A stretch of 64,000 bases of DNA, taken from contig JALEGE010000024.1 in assembly GCA_022760335.1 (NCBI GenBank), forward strand, positions 21,497 to 85,496, written 5' to 3'. Position numbers and translations under genes: made by a program. This document shows positions 1-9,883 of the stretch, piece after piece (position 1 is the stretch's first letter; the number at the start of each line of letters is the position of its first letter). Source of the stretch: Hyphomonadaceae bacterium. GTDB lineage: Bacteria > Pseudomonadota > Alphaproteobacteria > Caulobacterales > Hyphomonadaceae. The notes under the pieces were generated by a model. That model did no database searches. It was given only the letters and a program-made list of their open reading frames with translations, and was not told the DNA's origin.

Positions 1-72
1 GCGGAGAATGTCCTCTATGTGTTCGACATGATCTGCAAATATATGGCGGGTTTTGGCAAGTATTGCATGCGC

Positions 73-178
73 CTAGAGCATCGGGCGTTCTATGTGAAAT
101 GCTTGATGCTCTAGGTTTTTGTGGTCGCACCGGTTTTGCGAAAAACCGGAGTCCACTTTTTCGCCCGTCGCTCTAAAA
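73..178. repeat. Dispersed intergenic repeat, copy 1 (CTAGAGCATCGGGCGTT...GAAAAACCGGAGTCCACTTTTTCGCC...GCTCTAAA)
   Basis: Near-identical ~106-bp sequence recurs at 41712-41818; contains internal inverted repeats; lies in an intergenic position. Confidence 0.85.
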
Positions 179-255
179 CGGCCATAGCCCCCACGCGTCG
201 TCAAAGGGGCTGATCTGAAGTTTCGCCACAAGTTCGCACGGCAGGCGATGTTTCT

Positions 256-2955
256 TTACCCACCATATATGGCATAGCCGGCCCAGTGACGGGGATGGTG
301 ATAGCGGGTCTGGCTCTCATCCTGAAGGAGGGTCTCGATTGCGCTGCGCAGAGCCTGCGGCACGGGCAAACCGGTTTCTCCGCCATGCAGAGCCAGCACG
401 GAGGGTACAAAGCCGGATGTGAACCCGTCCTCAACTTCGAAATGTGTTGCCAGGATGGAGCGGGCCCCCGCCTGAAGAAAACCGAGTGTCAGACCGGAAA
501 ACATCTCGCCGCGCGGTGCGCCGCTCGGCCCGGCCGTACTGCATCCTGACAGAATCACCAGATCGACATTCATCGGGATGCGCGCGATCTCGCCGGCGGT
601 CAAAAGCCCATCATATTCCGACTGGCTGTCGGAGGCCGATTGAGTGGGTGTGAAGACTAGCGCCGGCTGGTCGAGGGAAAAATCCTCCGCCGACAGGGCA
701 TGCGTAGCGATCAGCAGGGTTTGCGCTGCCGACCAGTCCCGATTGGTAAAACGCTCTTCGGTGAATGCATCCGCGATCAGGCTCTCGGCACGCGGCCCTT
801 CCAGAGCTTCCACTTGCTTCAACTCGCGATATGCACCCGGAAGGCCATCCAGGTTCAGGACCTGGGCACGGTCGCCGCTCGGATCGGCATTCCGGAAACG
901 GCTGGCAAGGCTCGAGGGCGACAAGGTGCGATCAGCATCAACTGCCATCAGGGCACGGCAGTCTTCCCCACTATAACGGCCGAGACATGGCGCGCCGGCC
1001 AAGACAAGCTTTCCGGCCGCGCTGCGACCTGTTCGTTGCCTGCGTGTCGCGATCAAGGCCTGAGCGGACGGTGTGTAGATCAAGGCCTTGGACTGGCCGA
1101 GCCAGTCCATCTCGGCAAAGTCGGCACCTGGCTCTGGCGCCGAGCGCAAAAGCGCCCCCATTGGCAGGGCAGCATGGGTGCGCGCGGCGTTGATGATCCA
1201 GGTTTGGCTTGGATCAAGCAGTTCGGCCGCGGGGCCAAAAACCCGCTGATAATATGCGTGCGCCTGTTCAGGATCAAAGACAGGGGGCTCGATCGCAACC
1301 TCCTGCAAGTTTATGCCCTTGCCATCACACAAGAGGGGCGCGGCGTCTGTGAGACTGTTGCGGATATTGCTGATGAGGCCGCAAGCCTCTCCATTCGCAA
1401 ACTCGGCGACATGAACCCATTTTGCCTCGCGCGTCACCACGACGACATAAAGGTCGGTGTAAAGTGATGTGATCAGAATATAGGCCTCGCCCTCGCTCAG
1501 AACATTCTGGAGCTCGGCCACAGACGCACCATCGGTCCGCCAAAGCCTGTCGAACAAGGGATCGGCATCTGCAATCCAGTCGCTCAGATCGTCAATTTCC
1601 GCTGCGAGGTCTGCCTTTGCCTCTAGCAGGCGGCTCGGAGCGTCAGCGACCGATCCGGTGCTGCGCCAGATATCCAGCTGCGACTCAAGGCCCCGCCATT
1701 GTTGGCGAAGATCGCGGCGGCGTTTGGCAGCGTCCAGAATCTCAGGCGCACGCCCTGCGGCATCCTGCGAGGCCAAAAACATCGCGTGAGACATGGCGGT
1801 CATCTTGTTGAGCTGTGCCACCTGGAAGATACGTTCAAAGGTCGCGTCCGGCAGGTCGCCCGAGTGGGTCTCGCCATTCAGTACGGCTTCGAGCATGGCC
1901 ACACTGGCAAAGGTCAGGCCGGCATGAGCGTCAGGGACAGGCCCATTCATGTCCAGCATGGCGCGCTCATAATAGGCCATGATCACTTCGATTGCCGTAT
2001 CTCCCCAGGCCAATGCCTCTTCATGGCGTCCTGTCCGCTGGGTGTAGTAGGTCATAAATGTTGCAAGTGCGGCGTAATCACGGCCACGATCGAGGCCGAG
2101 TTGCTCCATCAAGGCGAGCCCTTCGCCGAGATGGGCCACAGCCTCTTCCCGCAAATCCATATTCCATTCCACCCGGGAGAGGGCTTCAAGATAGATCGCC
2201 GTTCCGTAGTCATCTCCTTCCAGGCGCTCTTCAGCGACAGCCTTTAGGGCATACTCCCTTGCCAACTGCTCATGGACTTCGGCCCCTTCATCCTCATGAA
2301 CACGTTTTTCCACACCGATCTGACGATGGATCCGCGAAAGCCACACAAACAACGCCCCCCGCGTGTCATGGGACACACTTGCCCCTGCGCGCGCAGCAAT
2401 ATCTTCTGCTCTCTCGATGGGCTCAAGCGGTGCGTATCTATCATCGCCATCGGTCAGCACGACCGCGCGCTGGACCAGCAAGGTCACCGCCAGGTCCGGG
2501 TCGGCCTGTTCAAGATCCTCCCGCAGAGCCAGTGCAGAGACGGTCATCTGGTCGGCTGCAGCGACATCCCCAAGCCAGTAAAGCGTTTCCGCCAGCATTG
2601 CCCGTGACCGAGCCTCGTAAAGGGTGTTGCCACGCTCGGAAAAAGCGGCAAGCGCGCGTTCCTCGACAAGGGCAGCGGCCTGCAGGTCTTCCAACATATG
2701 AAAAAGGTCGCTTGCCTCCTGTGTGATGGCATGGAGTTCCTCGGCGCTGGCTTGCGCGTCGATTGCAGCCGCCTGGCGCTGGCGCAGAAACTCACCCGCA
2801 GCAGCCCAGTCGGAGTCGCGTTTGATCGCCTCTACTTCTTCCTGCCAGGCATAGGCCTCATCGCCTGAAGACGGCTCAGGCGACAGATGGGCGCAGCCGG
2901 CCACACCGATGAAAAACGCAATCAGGAGAGCGAAAAGAAGGGGATGTCGTGTCAT
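256..2955 (-). CDS. Exported TPR-CHAT domain protein (caspase-like peptidase fold), probable lipoprotein
   Basis: N-term MTRHPLLFALLIAFFIGVAGCAH lipobox; helical repeat region; C-terminal CHAT motifs LLIATHALS and VDLVILSGCSTAGPSG...GFLQAGARSILATHFEV. Confidence 0.85.
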   Translation of the reverse strand: MTRHPLLFALLIAFFIGVAGCAHLSPEPSSGDEAYAWQEEVEAIKRDSDWAAAGEFLRQRQAAAIDAQASAEELHAITQEASDLFHMLEDLQAAALVEERALAAFSERGNTLYEARSRAMLAETLYWLGDVAAADQMTVSALALREDLEQADPDLAVTLLVQRAVVLTDGDDRYAPLEPIERAEDIAARAGASVSHDTRGALFVWLSRIHRQIGVEKRVHEDEGAEVHEQLAREYALKAVAEERLEGDDYGTAIYLEALSRVEWNMDLREEAVAHLGEGLALMEQLGLDRGRDYAALATFMTYYTQRTGRHEEALAWGDTAIEVIMAYYERAMLDMNGPVPDAHAGLTFASVAMLEAVLNGETHSGDLPDATFERIFQVAQLNKMTAMSHAMFLASQDAAGRAPEILDAAKRRRDLRQQWRGLESQLDIWRSTGSVADAPSRLLEAKADLAAEIDDLSDWIADADPLFDRLWRTDGASVAELQNVLSEGEAYILITSLYTDLYVVVVTREAKWVHVAEFANGEACGLISNIRNSLTDAAPLLCDGKGINLQEVAIEPPVFDPEQAHAYYQRVFGPAAELLDPSQTWIINAARTHAALPMGALLRSAPEPGADFAEMDWLGQSKALIYTPSAQALIATRRQRTGRSAAGKLVLAGAPCLGRYSGEDCRALMAVDADRTLSPSSLASRFRNADPSGDRAQVLNLDGLPGAYRELKQVEALEGPRAESLIADAFTEERFTNRDWSAAQTLLIATHALSAEDFSLDQPALVFTPTQSASDSQSEYDGLLTAGEIARIPMNVDLVILSGCSTAGPSGAPRGEMFSGLTLGFLQAGARSILATHFEVEDGFTSGFVPSVLALHGGETGLPVPQALRSAIETLLQDESQTRYHHPRHWAGYAIYGG

Positions 2956-2958
2956 TTT

Positions 2959-3600
2959 TCAGTTCGTTATGAAGAGAATTTCCAGCAGGTCAGGGTTTTC
3001 GGTTTCAATCTGAACAGAGACAGGTCTCGCGCCGTCAGCCTGCCAGCGACAGATCTGCCGGATCTTGTCCGGATCGCTGCACTGGACGCCTAGTGTGTCA
3101 GTCTGAAGGATCGAAAGCGCATAAGAGGCCCCAGGTTCAGACTCGGTATAAATGATGGCAGGCAAGTCCGCCTGGAAGAGGATCTCCTCCGAAAACGGCG
3201 CCGTTCGGGAGACCTGCAAGTGCCTCACGACCGGTCCGTTTACGCGCCCGCGCGTGCGGCGGGCTTCGATCCGGTCCAGATATGCCAGCGCCAGCGTGTC
3301 CGTGCCCGCTGCCTGGCGCGCCATGTCGAGCATTTCCTCGGGCGAGAGCACACCGCCAGGCAGGTCACCTGCAGGTTGCCAACTGCCGAGAGACAAAGCC
3401 CGCATCTCGGCTGCCAAACCCATCACCACCGGCTCATTGGATTTCTGGCCACGCACAAACAGCCGGTCTGCAGCGGCGAGCTCATCTTCGATTTGGCTGA
3501 AACTGTCTTCCATGAGAGGAGCGGCGCGGTCTGCACCTGAATGCATGCAGGAGGCAAGCAAGACGCAAAGGGCTGTAAGCAGCATTGCGGTCTTGGTCAT
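2959..3600 (-). CDS. Putative lipoprotein of unknown function
   Basis: Signal/lipobox MTKTAMLLTALCVLLASCMH; immediately upstream of the CHAT gene on the same strand. Confidence 0.7.
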   Translation of the reverse strand: MTKTAMLLTALCVLLASCMHSGADRAAPLMEDSFSQIEDELAAADRLFVRGQKSNEPVVMGLAAEMRALSLGSWQPAGDLPGGVLSPEEMLDMARQAAGTDTLALAYLDRIEARRTRGRVNGPVVRHLQVSRTAPFSEEILFQADLPAIIYTESEPGASYALSILQTDTLGVQCSDPDKIRQICRWQADGARPVSVQIETENPDLLEILFITN

Positions 3601-3730
3601 ATTCTGGCCAGTCCTTGCGCAACGGTGCGTCGCGCACCCATCATATCCTGACCCCTTATTTCAGTGTTCTCTGGGCAGTTGCAAGCTATGCTCATCAATC
3701 AAATTGTTTCATTTTTGCTGGCACTTGCTG

Positions 3731-4435
3731 ATGACCCCTGCATCCAATATTCACATTCTGCTTCTGGAAGATGAAACGGCTTGGGCAATTCAGGTCCAGG
3801 AGGTGGCGGATGAACTGGGCTGGCAAGTTGAATGGCACCGGGATTTGCCCGACGCGCTGGCGGCGGCACTAGACCGAGTGTTCGATCTTGTCATCATCGA
3901 CCGCCAGATCGATGGCCAGGTTGACGGCCTGTCGCTCCTGGAAGCGTTCCGGAAATATGAAGTGACTCCGCTGACCCTGGTCGTCAGCCAACTGGGCGCA
4001 ACCCATGAACGTGTTGCCGGACTGAGCGCCGGGGCCGATGACTATCTGCCCAAACCCTATGACAAGACCGAGCTCAAAGCGCGCCTGGTTGCGCTGGCGC
4101 GCCGCAGCGGTCTGTGGTCGGACTATCCCACAGTCTGCCGTCTCGGCGCATTGGAAGTTCGCCAGCATGCGCGCACCGCCACATGGAAGGGCGAGAGCGT
4201 GCGCATCCCTGAACAGCTGTTCGATCTGCTCTGGCTGTTTGTCTCCAATCGCAATGCCACGCTTTCCCGGGAGATGATCTGGCGGGAGGTCTGGACAGAT
4301 TTCCAAGGCCTGGACCCGCAGGCCAATACGATCGAGGTTGCGATAGGCAGGTTGCGGCGCATCCTTGCCGATGTCACCGGACGCAACATGATCAAGAGCG
4401 TACGCGGACAGGGCTATCGGTGGGCGGATGACTAG
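3731..4435 (+). CDS. OmpR/PhoB-family response regulator
   Basis: Receiver (ILLLEDE...DLVIIDRQIDG...PKPYDKTEL) and C-terminal winged helix (SVRGQGYRW); ATG at 3731 trims the longer ORF 3152-4435. Confidence 0.85.
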   Translation: MTPASNIHILLLEDETAWAIQVQEVADELGWQVEWHRDLPDALAAALDRVFDLVIIDRQIDGQVDGLSLLEAFRKYEVTPLTLVVSQLGATHERVAGLSAGADDYLPKPYDKTELKARLVALARRSGLWSDYPTVCRLGALEVRQHARTATWKGESVRIPEQLFDLLWLFVSNRNATLSREMIWREVWTDFQGLDPQANTIEVAIGRLRRILADVTGRNMIKSVRGQGYRWADD

Positions 4436-5771
4436 GCTGGGCGTCTCGCCGCTTGTTTCCCGGATCGCACTGCTCCTGACCGGGATTTTTGCAGCCGCGC
4501 TGATCGCAGCGGGAACGGCAAGCTGGTTTTTCATCTCCAAAACCTATGATGCGCAATTGCGCCGGGAGATTGCTGCGGATGCGGCTGAGCTGAAACAGCG
4601 TGTGGAACGGCTCAGAATTGTCGCGGTCATTGATGCCATCGATTATCGCCTGGCCAAGAGCTTTGGGACAGGAAGCGATGTGGTCTACCTCCTGGTCGAT
4701 GCTCAAGGCGAGGTGATTACCGGCAATCTCGATGCTTGGCCGGCCGACATGCCGCCAGCCGCCCCGTGGGCCCGTTTCGCACTTTTCCGCCAGGGGGAGT
4801 CCGTTCAGATTCTCGCCCATATGGAAGAGATCGACGGCCATTACTGGCTCCTGACCGGCCGTACCCTGGCCTCGGCGGAACGGTTCCAGCGTGCCGCAGC
4901 CTTTATCCTTTGCGCCGTGGGCGGCTTGTCGATCCTGGGCTCGGCCCTACTGACCATCCTGTTCAGCCGCGTCCTGGCCGCACGGTTTGAGACCGTGACA
5001 CAGGCCTTGGAGGCATTTGGCCGTGGCGATGCCAATGCGCGCAGCAATCTGCAAGGCCATGACGAGATCGCCCGGCTCTCAGCTGGTGTTGACAGATTGT
5101 TGGTGACTGTCGATCGCCAGCTCTATCATCTGCGCAATATTTCCAGGGTGATCGCACATGAATTCCGCTCCCCGCTCTCACGGGTGCGTTCCCAACTGGC
5201 GTCTATTGATCCAGTTCCTGCCGCTATGGAAGCCGAACTTGCCGAAGCACAGGAGGAGTTGGCCGGCCTGCTCGCCCTGTCCAATCAATTGCTTGAAATC
5301 GCCGAATATGAGTCCAACGCTTCCGTACATTCTGAGGAGGTGAGCCTGCCGGGCATCGTTCAGAGGATTGCAAGCCTACTGGACCCCGTGGCCGAGGAAA
5401 GAAGCATAGAGCTGCGCGTCGATGCGGCTCCGGCAATGGTGCGGGGAGAGCCAGCCTTGCTCGAGCGTTTGCTTGCAAACCTGCTCGAAAACGCCCTTGA
5501 AGCGACGCCACCAGGCGGGCAAATCACTTGCGCGTGCGGGACTGACGCCAGCAGTGCCTTCTTGCAGGTCCGCGACTCCGGGCCGGGTGTGCAGGCCCAG
5601 ACGCTGGACGAATTGATCTCGCAACAAGCCGCACTTCGCATATCCTCTCCGCAACCGGGAAGTCATGGCATTGGGCTGCGCCTTGTGCGCGCCATCGCCT
5701 TGCGTCACGGCGCGAGGGTGACGCTGGGAAATGTATCGGACGGATTCGCTGTTCAGGTGAATTTCCCCTGA
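4428..5771 (+). CDS. Sensor histidine kinase
   Basis: HisKA motif VIAHEFRSPLSRVRSQL, HATPase NLLENALEATPPGG, GSHGIGLRLVRAI; overlaps the response regulator. Confidence 0.9.
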   Translation: MTRLGVSPLVSRIALLLTGIFAAALIAAGTASWFFISKTYDAQLRREIAADAAELKQRVERLRIVAVIDAIDYRLAKSFGTGSDVVYLLVDAQGEVITGNLDAWPADMPPAAPWARFALFRQGESVQILAHMEEIDGHYWLLTGRTLASAERFQRAAAFILCAVGGLSILGSALLTILFSRVLAARFETVTQALEAFGRGDANARSNLQGHDEIARLSAGVDRLLVTVDRQLYHLRNISRVIAHEFRSPLSRVRSQLASIDPVPAAMEAELAEAQEELAGLLALSNQLLEIAEYESNASVHSEEVSLPGIVQRIASLLDPVAEERSIELRVDAAPAMVRGEPALLERLLANLLENALEATPPGGQITCACGTDASSAFLQVRDSGPGVQAQTLDELISQQAALRISSPQPGSHGIGLRLVRAIALRHGARVTLGNVSDGFAVQVNFP

Positions 5772-5852
5772 TATTTCGGCGCATTAGAGCCCGAACCTGA
5801 AAATCAATGTCAGGAATCCCAAAACAGTTGAGCACACCTGCCAGCTCATGAA

Positions 5853-6260
5853 TTGTCTATCCGGGCCGGCTGTTTCGGCAGCCATTCGGGGAAGCAAATC
5901 CCCACGCATTTTTCGGAGGGACCTGTGGTGTCTTGTCTGTTCAGGAAAGCTGGAACTTTACTTCTCGCGGCAGGCATGGCGATCAGCCTCAGCGCCTGCG
6001 GGGGCATGTCAAATGAAGCCCAGGCCGTTGCCGACGCCTGCGTGGAAATCGGCCAAGCGCAAAAATCGGTCTGCACATGCTTTGCCCGTGAGGCCAGCAA
6101 GGAGCTTTCAAAAGACGAACTTGCCTCGCTGAGCCAACTGATCGGCGACCCGACAGGGATGAAGTCGGTCGACATAATGTTGGAATCGGCCAGCGATGAA
6201 GGTGCAAGCCTGTTGCGCTTGGGCAATATCAGCGAGCGCGCCATGGGAGCCTGCTCATGA
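5853..6260 (+). CDS. Small putative lipoprotein (true start probably downstream of 5853)
   Basis: LLLAAGMAISLSACGGM lipobox; translationally coupled to the next ORF. Confidence 0.6.
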   Translation: MSIRAGCFGSHSGKQIPTHFSEGPVVSCLFRKAGTLLLAAGMAISLSACGGMSNEAQAVADACVEIGQAQKSVCTCFAREASKELSKDELASLSQLIGDPTGMKSVDIMLESASDEGASLLRLGNISERAMGACS

Positions 6261-8368
6261 GCCCCCGCCGCGTCTTGCTCGCCAGCTCTGCGATAGTCGT
6301 GTCGTTTGCCGTGGCGGCCTGCGGCGGCGATCCTGAGGAAAAGAGTGCTGCAGAGCTTGAAAAGGCATATGAAACCTGGACAGACGCCAAGGCCGACTCG
6401 CGCCTGACCCGCCGATTGAACGGCTATGAACAAGCCATCGAAACCGCAGAAAACGTCCTGGAGCGCTACCCGGAAACCGAGGCTGGCGAGCGGCTTGCCC
6501 GCTACGGCGCGTGGAGCGGTGTGGATATGGAGGCCTGGCGCACGGCCCATGACGATCTGGCAGACAAACTGCCCTGCATCGAGAAGCCGGACGCGGCATG
6601 CCTGGCCGACTATGCGATCAGCCCGGCGGGTGAAGGCAGCACGCCGCGCAGCCGGAATGGCGAGATACAACCGGCCGTCAATGCCGCCTGCACAGGCGAT
6701 GCACAGGGGGCCCGCGCCGCGCTCTCGAAATTCCAGGCAAACGGACAAGCCTATCGTACAAACCTGATCCAGACGGCCATGATGGCCGCCGATTGCGGTG
6801 AGGATGGCGTTGTCGCCGATCTGGTCGCCACAGCCGTCGATAGCGACAATGCCACCGGCCAGATGCGCGTGCAGAACCTTGCCCAGATCCTGGCAACTCC
6901 CCGTCTACGCCCTGGCTGGGCACATACAGCCGATGCCATGCTCACGCATATTGAAGCGAGCAATTTACCCGAGCAGATTGCGGCCAATGGACTGTTCGCC
7001 GCCATGCCCGCCTATGCCGGTGCGGGACAGCCTGACAAGGCGCTGGCTATACATCGCCAGGTGGCTGGCGAAATGGGCTATCGGGTGAATGTCAATGACA
7101 CGGTTGTCGAGTTGCTGGCCAATGGAGGCGCAGAGATCGCACTGGCCGAGCCGTTCCGGCAAACAACACTTGGCAACCATAATACCGACATGTTCGCGCG
7201 CGCCTTGCTGCAAGTCATGGCCGATGCGGGTCTGACCGGTGTCACAGACCATGAGCGCGCAACAGGGCGGTTCGCATCTCGTCCAGCATACGCTTTGCGC
7301 AGCGATCCACAGGATGTGCTCGTCCCGATCACGGACCCAGTCAGGCGCGCGGCACTCAAGGCCAGGCTGGAGGATTTCCAGCTTGCCATCACCGCAGCCA
7401 TCCAGGCCGGTGAAGGCAACCCGATTAACAGCATCACTTTCCAGGAAGCGCAGTATCTGATCGCCTTGATCTATCTACGCCTGGGAGAGCCTGAAACGGC
7501 GGCAAGCCTTGTTGAAGCGGCAGCAGATATCCCGTCATCTCGCCGCAATGGTCAGAATTACACCCCGCCCTATGATGTCACCTACTGGCTGGCGACGGGT
7601 GATCTCGATGCAGCACTTGAAGCCACTCGGCGGAATATCGGCATGGTGAATGAACGGGTTGCCCAGGAATTCGGCCAGGCCGGGCGCGCCAGTGAGGCAC
7701 AGGCCGTTATCGGTCACCTCCTCAATGCCAGCATGCAAACGGGCAATCAGCCGTCGCTCAGTCTCTCTTTTGCAGAAGGGCTGATCGAAGCTGGCCAGCC
7801 TGGCGACGCCATGCCCATGATCGTCTCGCTCCGCGGCGAGTACCGGAACTCCGCACACTCAGACCGCGTTTTTCTCGCCCTTGTCAGCGCGCTTGCCGCG
7901 CAAGGGGATATCTCCTCGCTGGAGGCGCTGGACGTCCCCAGCACAACAGGCGCTCGTTCTGAAGACCAGATCGCCTTCCTGGCCGCCAAGGCGGAAGGGC
8001 TGATCAAGCGCGGCAATGATGCAGAGATCCGCACGGCCCTTGAAGCGCTCTATGCCTATGCCGAAACCGCCGAACCGAGCCAAGGCGATTCCACGCTGCG
8101 GATCCTGCAGTCAACAGGCACATTCGGAGCGAACCGGGCCTTCCTTATGGAGCCGGCGCGGGTCGCCCTGGAAGGCGGATTGATCGATCTCGGGCTCGAT
8201 TATTATGAGCGTGGCGGGCGCTGGAACTCTGCCCCGCTGGTGGCCGCAGCCAAAACCACGACCAGTCAGGCAGACCGCACCAGGCTGCTCACGGCCGCAT
8301 ATGACACAAGTGACGATGCGTTTGCCGCCACGGCCTGGGGCATCTTGCAATCTTTGGGGGAGAGCTGA
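6257..8368 (+). CDS. Exported TPR-like lipoprotein
   Basis: Lipobox VVSFAVAACGGD; long alpha-helical repeat protein. Confidence 0.75.
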   Translation: MSPRRVLLASSAIVVSFAVAACGGDPEEKSAAELEKAYETWTDAKADSRLTRRLNGYEQAIETAENVLERYPETEAGERLARYGAWSGVDMEAWRTAHDDLADKLPCIEKPDAACLADYAISPAGEGSTPRSRNGEIQPAVNAACTGDAQGARAALSKFQANGQAYRTNLIQTAMMAADCGEDGVVADLVATAVDSDNATGQMRVQNLAQILATPRLRPGWAHTADAMLTHIEASNLPEQIAANGLFAAMPAYAGAGQPDKALAIHRQVAGEMGYRVNVNDTVVELLANGGAEIALAEPFRQTTLGNHNTDMFARALLQVMADAGLTGVTDHERATGRFASRPAYALRSDPQDVLVPITDPVRRAALKARLEDFQLAITAAIQAGEGNPINSITFQEAQYLIALIYLRLGEPETAASLVEAAADIPSSRRNGQNYTPPYDVTYWLATGDLDAALEATRRNIGMVNERVAQEFGQAGRASEAQAVIGHLLNASMQTGNQPSLSLSFAEGLIEAGQPGDAMPMIVSLRGEYRNSAHSDRVFLALVSALAAQGDISSLEALDVPSTTGARSEDQIAFLAAKAEGLIKRGNDAEIRTALEALYAYAETAEPSQGDSTLRILQSTGTFGANRAFLMEPARVALEGGLIDLGLDYYERGGRWNSAPLVAAAKTTTSQADRTRLLTAAYDTSDDAFAATAWGILQSLGES

Positions 8369-8397
8369 CGGCCAGAAGCCGTCGCGCACGCGGAGGA

Positions 8398-9150
8398 ATG
8401 AATATGAACACCACACTGAAATCGCTTTTGCTGGCAGGCCTGATGGGACTAGGCCAACCCGCGCTGGCGCAAACCGGAGATAGCCCGCCCGCCTATGATG
8501 TGCGCGGGGTCGTCATGGGCATGACGCCGGATGTTGCCGATGCGCATTTCCGGGAGCTCGGCTGGGAAATTATCGATGAAAAGGCCTTCATCATACAGGA
8601 TACAGGCGAGGAATTCGTCGCCTCGCGCACCTATGCGGTAACCGATCGATCGGAGAACCAGGACCAGGTGGAGCTGGATTTTTCCCGCCCCCCCGTCTCA
8701 CCGCATGTGATCCGCCTGTTTCGCACCTATAAGCCCTATCCCGCAGACTTCATGATCCAGCCAAAACTCTTGCCCCTTGACCAAATGGAAAGCTCCGTTC
8801 TCGGCAAGTATGGCACGGCACAATACAGGGAAACTCGTACGGCCGGTGAGATCTACAGGTGGAGCAGCGACCCGGACGCGACGCGCTGTGCGGCATATAC
8901 AAATGGGCATTTCCGTATCGTACCAAACAGCGGCCGCGCTCCAGTACCAGACTGTCATGGCGAGCACCTGAGTGTAACCTTGCAGTTTCAGAGGCAGAAT
9001 ATCGGCCCGACACTGAGCAAGGCAACATTTGAGCTGGTCGAGGTCGATGAGTTCCGTGTCGATTACATGCGCTTCCAGTCCTATCTCGCCGATATCCAGA
9101 CCCAGAAGGAACGCGAGCAAACCCAAGGCGCCGAAGCTCCGCCGCTTTAA
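8398..9150 (+). CDS. Secreted protein of unknown function
   Basis: Signal peptide MNTTLKSLLLAGLMGLGQPALAQ; RBS-like GGAGGA upstream. Confidence 0.7.
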   Translation: MNMNTTLKSLLLAGLMGLGQPALAQTGDSPPAYDVRGVVMGMTPDVADAHFRELGWEIIDEKAFIIQDTGEEFVASRTYAVTDRSENQDQVELDFSRPPVSPHVIRLFRTYKPYPADFMIQPKLLPLDQMESSVLGKYGTAQYRETRTAGEIYRWSSDPDATRCAAYTNGHFRIVPNSGRAPVPDCHGEHLSVTLQFQRQNIGPTLSKATFELVEVDEFRVDYMRFQSYLADIQTQKEREQTQGAEAPPL

Positions 9151-9192
9151 CAGCCTTTACGCTCTGAAACGGTATTCTCGCAGGAGATCCAG

Positions 9193-9684
9193 ATGAAAAA
9201 TCACGTTGTTGACGGCACAATCGAAGTGCTTGGGGATTATCTCGCCACTGGACGTCAGGACAAGTCCGTCGAGATGAAGAAATACGCATACATCCAGTTC
9301 CGGGAAACTGGCGGCGATGAAGTGCTGGTGAAGAATGTAACCGTGCCGGTGGATGTCGACCGTATTCTGGAGCCCGGCGCAACTGGCTTGTTCCTGATTT
9401 CGAAATCCACTTTTCCGCCCTCGCGATCCCTGCTCGCGGCCAAAGTGGGAGATCGCGAAGCCGTGAACGAATATGTTCTGGGTGGTGCCGGCAGCTATGT
9501 TGGTGCTTATCTGCAGTTTTTGGTGCTGCTCATTCCTTGCATCTTATTGAGTTTCATCATGATCGGGATACCCATGGCCATGATCGTAATCTGGATGATG
9601 ATCCGCTATCCGGCCTGGATGGCCAATCTGCGTAACGTAGCCATGAATGCCGGCTTCAATCTGAAACGGGCGAAATCTATTTAA
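9193..9684 (+). CDS. Small membrane protein of unknown function
   Basis: ORF with RBS AGGAG upstream and C-terminal transmembrane stretch FLVLLIPCILLSFIMIGIPMAMIVIWMMI. Confidence 0.65.
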   Translation: MKNHVVDGTIEVLGDYLATGRQDKSVEMKKYAYIQFRETGGDEVLVKNVTVPVDVDRILEPGATGLFLISKSTFPPSRSLLAAKVGDREAVNEYVLGGAGSYVGAYLQFLVLLIPCILLSFIMIGIPMAMIVIWMMIRYPAWMANLRNVAMNAGFNLKRAKSI

Positions 9685-9883
9685 TCGTACGTTCTCGTCG
9701 TCTGAAGCATTGGTGCGAGGTCTTGCAAGGCTTGTCGAGATAGCGCCCTGTTATCTGAGCGACCGGGGTTCCCGATCCACCTCTCCGCGCGTACCAAGAA
9801 CGGAGCCTGTCCATCACGTTTCCCGTGGTTCGCCGTGGTTTTCAGAGCTTTCTTCAGCAATTTCAAGGTGGAGACCCGGATAA

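Noticed and set aside
700-1467. 255-aa plus-strand ORF antisense to the CHAT gene
   Set aside because: High-GC shadow ORF; the opposite strand has a coherent domain protein and signal peptide.
9255-9443. 62-aa minus ORF and similar short ORFs across the window
   Set aside because: Inside supported genes on the other strand, no RBS or domain evidence.
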